Part shown: in pieces, positions 6,068 to 7,429 of the stretch
Layout: each line of letters begins with the position of its first letter
How positions within the stretch are numbered: position 1 is the stretch's first letter
Assembly (NCBI GenBank): GCA_944393305.1
Contig: CALXZS010000064.1
Span: 1 to 7,429 of the forward strand
Origin: an uncultured Clostridia bacterium
Lineage (GTDB): Bacteria; Bacillota; Clostridia; TANB77; CAG-508
DNA length: 7,429 nucleotides
Reading direction: 5' to 3'
Made by a program: the position numbers and the translations under genes
Notes under the pieces: model-generated
What the model was told of the DNA's origin: nothing
The model's database searches: none
The model's input: the letters and a program-made list of their open reading frames with translations, nothing else

Positions 6068-6541
6068 TTATTTTATCACTAACTTCACTTTTTCTTTTTC
6101 TGGTATTATTTTTTTTATATACACATTTACATTCTGTCCATATTCTATTCCTTTTTGGTATTCTGCCATTCCAACTAAGTTTGGTTTTAATTCTATAAAT
6201 ATTCCTTTATTACCTTTTGCAATTTCTCTTGCAATACCTGTAACAGTTTGTCCTTCTTTAAAATATTTTATATTATCTTGCCAAGTTCCTAAAAATTCTT
6301 TATAACTTAAATTTATCTTATGTTCTTCTTTATTTATTGATTTTATTAAAACTGGTATTTTTTGACCTATTTTTAATCTTTCTGCTGGAGTTTTCATTCT
6401 TGCTTTTGAAATATCTTCAATATGTATTAAACCAACTATACCTCCATCTATTTCAACAAAAGCTCCATATGGTTTTATATTTTTGACCACTCCATACACT
6501 TTTTCTCCAATTTCTAAATCGTTTATTTCTATTTTCTTCAT
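6068..6541 (-). CDS. Small protein with two S1 RNA-binding domains
   Basis: This 157-residue protein consists of two OB-fold S1 domains and little else. Domain 1 (about 11-81) is canonical: IGEKVYGVVKNIKPYGAFVE, then GIVGLIHIEDIS (34-45) and the closing KINLSYKE (75-82). Domain 2 (about 96-157) is more divergent: GQTVTGIAREI, GIFIELKPNLVGMAEY (113-128), KKIIPEKEKVKLVIK. Such proteins bind single-stranded RNA. They resemble fragments of ribosomal protein S1, which has four to six such domains, but this one is complete and not a truncation. AGAGG lies six bases before ATG in the 13-base gap after the rluB stop, so the two genes are an operon, which points to a role in translation or rRNA metabolism. 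The exact function is unknown. No convincing terminator follows it. Confidence 0.85.
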   Translation of the reverse strand: MKKIEINDLEIGEKVYGVVKNIKPYGAFVEIDGGIVGLIHIEDISKARMKTPAERLKIGQKIPVLIKSINKEEHKINLSYKEFLGTWQDNIKYFKEGQTVTGIAREIAKGNKGIFIELKPNLVGMAEYQKGIEYGQNVNVYIKKIIPEKEKVKLVIK

Positions 6542-6554
6542 TTGTTACCTCTTT

Positions 6555-7283
6555 TTATTTTAATAAATTTTGTACTTCTTTTTCTGTTAAATATCTCCAT
6601 TTTCCAAGTTGCAAATTTTTCACATCTATATTTCCTATTTTTGTCCTATGCAATGCTAATACTTTTTTTCCAATGCTTTCACACATTTTTCTAACTTCTC
6701 TATTTTTTCCTTCATGTATTGTTATTTGTATTCTTGATAAATTCTTTTCTTCATCTATTTTTAAAATTTTTACTTTTGCAGGTTTTGTCACATATATTTC
6801 TGAGTTTTCCTCAATTTCTACACCTTTTGTTAATTTTTCAACATCTTCTTTAGTTACTTTTCCTGCTACTGTTGCATTATATGTTTTTTCAATTTCATGT
6901 TTTGGATGTGTTACTTTATTTACAAACTCACCATCATTACTAAGCAATAATGCTCCTGATGTATACATATCCAACCTACCAACAGGCACTATTCTTTCTT
7001 TTACACCTTTTATTAGTTCCATAACTGTATTTCTTTTAAATTGGTCTTTTACTGTTGTCACATATCCTATCGGCTTATTTAGCAAAATATACACTTTTTT
7101 ATTTTCTTTTTGTATCTTCTTTCCATTATATTCTACAACATCTTTTTCAGGATTTATTTTTGTTCCTAATTCTGTAACTATTTTATCATTTACCTTTATT
7201 TTTCCTTCCAGAATAAGTTGTTCACTTTTTCTTCTTGATGCTATTCCAGATTCAGCTAAAAATTTTTGTAATCTTTCTTCCAT
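6555..7283 (-). CDS. rluB: RsuA/RluB-family pseudouridine synthase (likely 23S rRNA)
   Basis: This 242-residue enzyme isomerises a specific rRNA uridine to pseudouridine. In the RluB group the site is in helix 89 of 23S rRNA near the peptidyl-transferase centre. An N-terminal S4 RNA-binding domain (about 1-55, ERLQKFLAESGIASRRKSEQLI) precedes the catalytic domain. That domain holds YILLNKPIGYVTT (65-77), the catalytic loop PVGRLDMYTSG (100-110) with catalytic aspartate D105, LLLSNDGEF (112-120), KTY (133-135), and EGKNREVRKM (191-200). The usual loop is GRLDxDTxG; here it is LDMYTSG. The start at 7283 is chosen because GAGGAG (7289-7294) lies five bases upstream and the S4 domain begins there. 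The frame stays open to 7388, but that would add 35 residues unlike the family. It is the first gene of an operon with the S1 protein. RluB versus RsuA specificity is inferred from the S4-plus-catalytic sequence style. Confidence 0.88.
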   Translation of the reverse strand: MEERLQKFLAESGIASRRKSEQLILEGKIKVNDKIVTELGTKINPEKDVVEYNGKKIQKENKKVYILLNKPIGYVTTVKDQFKRNTVMELIKGVKERIVPVGRLDMYTSGALLLSNDGEFVNKVTHPKHEIEKTYNATVAGKVTKEDVEKLTKGVEIEENSEIYVTKPAKVKILKIDEEKNLSRIQITIHEGKNREVRKMCESIGKKVLALHRTKIGNIDVKNLQLGKWRYLTEKEVQNLLK

Positions 7284-7359
7284 TTTTTCTCCTCTTTTAA
7301 TTTCAGATTCTAAAAAGTTTGTGAATATGTTACCATTCATAGATTTAATTTTACTCTTT

Positions 7360-7429
7360 GCTTTAATATATTTTCTTGAACATTTCAAGTGAGCGTAGGC
7401 GACGTAGGAGCGGAGCGTAACGTGCGAGC
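7360..7429. repeat. Dispersed GC-rich repeat, copy 2, cut by the window edge
   Basis: Seventy bases match 2415-2484 in the same orientation with three differences (7372 T for G, 7380 A for G, 7395 G for A). It has the same left arm GCTTTAATATA, the same CATTTCAAGTGAGC and the same GC-rich GAGCG core up to the window end. The right half and right arm are outside. It begins 77 bases upstream of the rluB start codon, in the 5' control region of that gene. The 7284-7359 stretch between them holds only the ribosome binding site and no convincing promoter. Confidence 0.85.

Noticed and set aside
5875..6198. Plus-strand frame of 107 codons rich in Leu/Phe/His
   Set aside because: Antisense to the ends of two good genes and across a consensus promoter; hydrophobicity is a by-product of complementing Lys/Glu-rich codons.
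7284..7388. N-terminal extension of the pseudouridine synthase by 35 residues
   Set aside because: The family starts at the S4 domain, and a GAGGAG site lies just before the ATG ending at 7283; the extension would begin inside the repeat arm.
6673..7392. Plus-strand frame of 239 codons opposite rluB
   Set aside because: Complete antisense of a gene with all catalytic motifs; no start signal.

Overview
The window is AT-rich DNA (roughly 30% G+C or lower by eye). It has strong AGGAGG-type ribosome binding sites, sigma-A-like promoters (TTGACA/TATAAT) and a SpoVB/YtgP-type flippase gene next to an HU gene. Together these point to a low-GC Firmicute, most likely a clostridial (gut-type) lineage. 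TGA is not used as a sense codon in the genes read. Genus and species cannot be fixed from this sequence.

Layout, left to right. (1) 1-60, minus: the 5' part of a tRNA-Leu(UAA), cut by the window edge, with a consensus promoter at 88-117. (2) 201-485, minus: an HU-type nucleoid protein with a good Rho-independent terminator at 133-168 and an operator-like palindrome in its upstream region. (3) 682-2286, minus: a polytopic MOP-superfamily flippase of the SpoVB/YtgP (MurJ-like) group. (4) 2287-2673: a 387-bp divergent intergenic region carrying a GC-rich, purine-biased repeat element with long inverted-repeat arms. (5) 2674-4986, plus: a VirD4/TraG-like conjugative coupling ATPase. (6) 5003-5028: a strong bidirectional terminator between convergent genes. 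(7) 5042-5971, minus: a winged-helix protein resembling the replication-relaxation family, with a possible nuclease-like C-terminal domain and its own strong promoter. (8) 6068-6541 and 6555-7283, minus: a two-gene operon, rluB-type 23S rRNA pseudouridine synthase followed by a small two-domain S1 RNA-binding protein. (9) 7360-7429: a second copy of the GC-rich repeat, cut by the right edge.

How the genes fit together. The outer genes (tRNA, HU, flippase, S1 protein, RluB) are ordinary chromosomal functions: translation, nucleoid structure, and envelope or spore-wall precursor transport. The middle pair, coupling ATPase and replication-relaxation-like protein, belongs to DNA mobilisation. It sits there without a visible relaxase, VirB4, integrase or other transfer gene. 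The VirD4-like gene is the only one on the plus strand. The two repeat copies are in the same orientation and bracket the pair together with the S1 and rluB genes. The least explained parts of the window are the orphan coupling-protein module and the repeat family.
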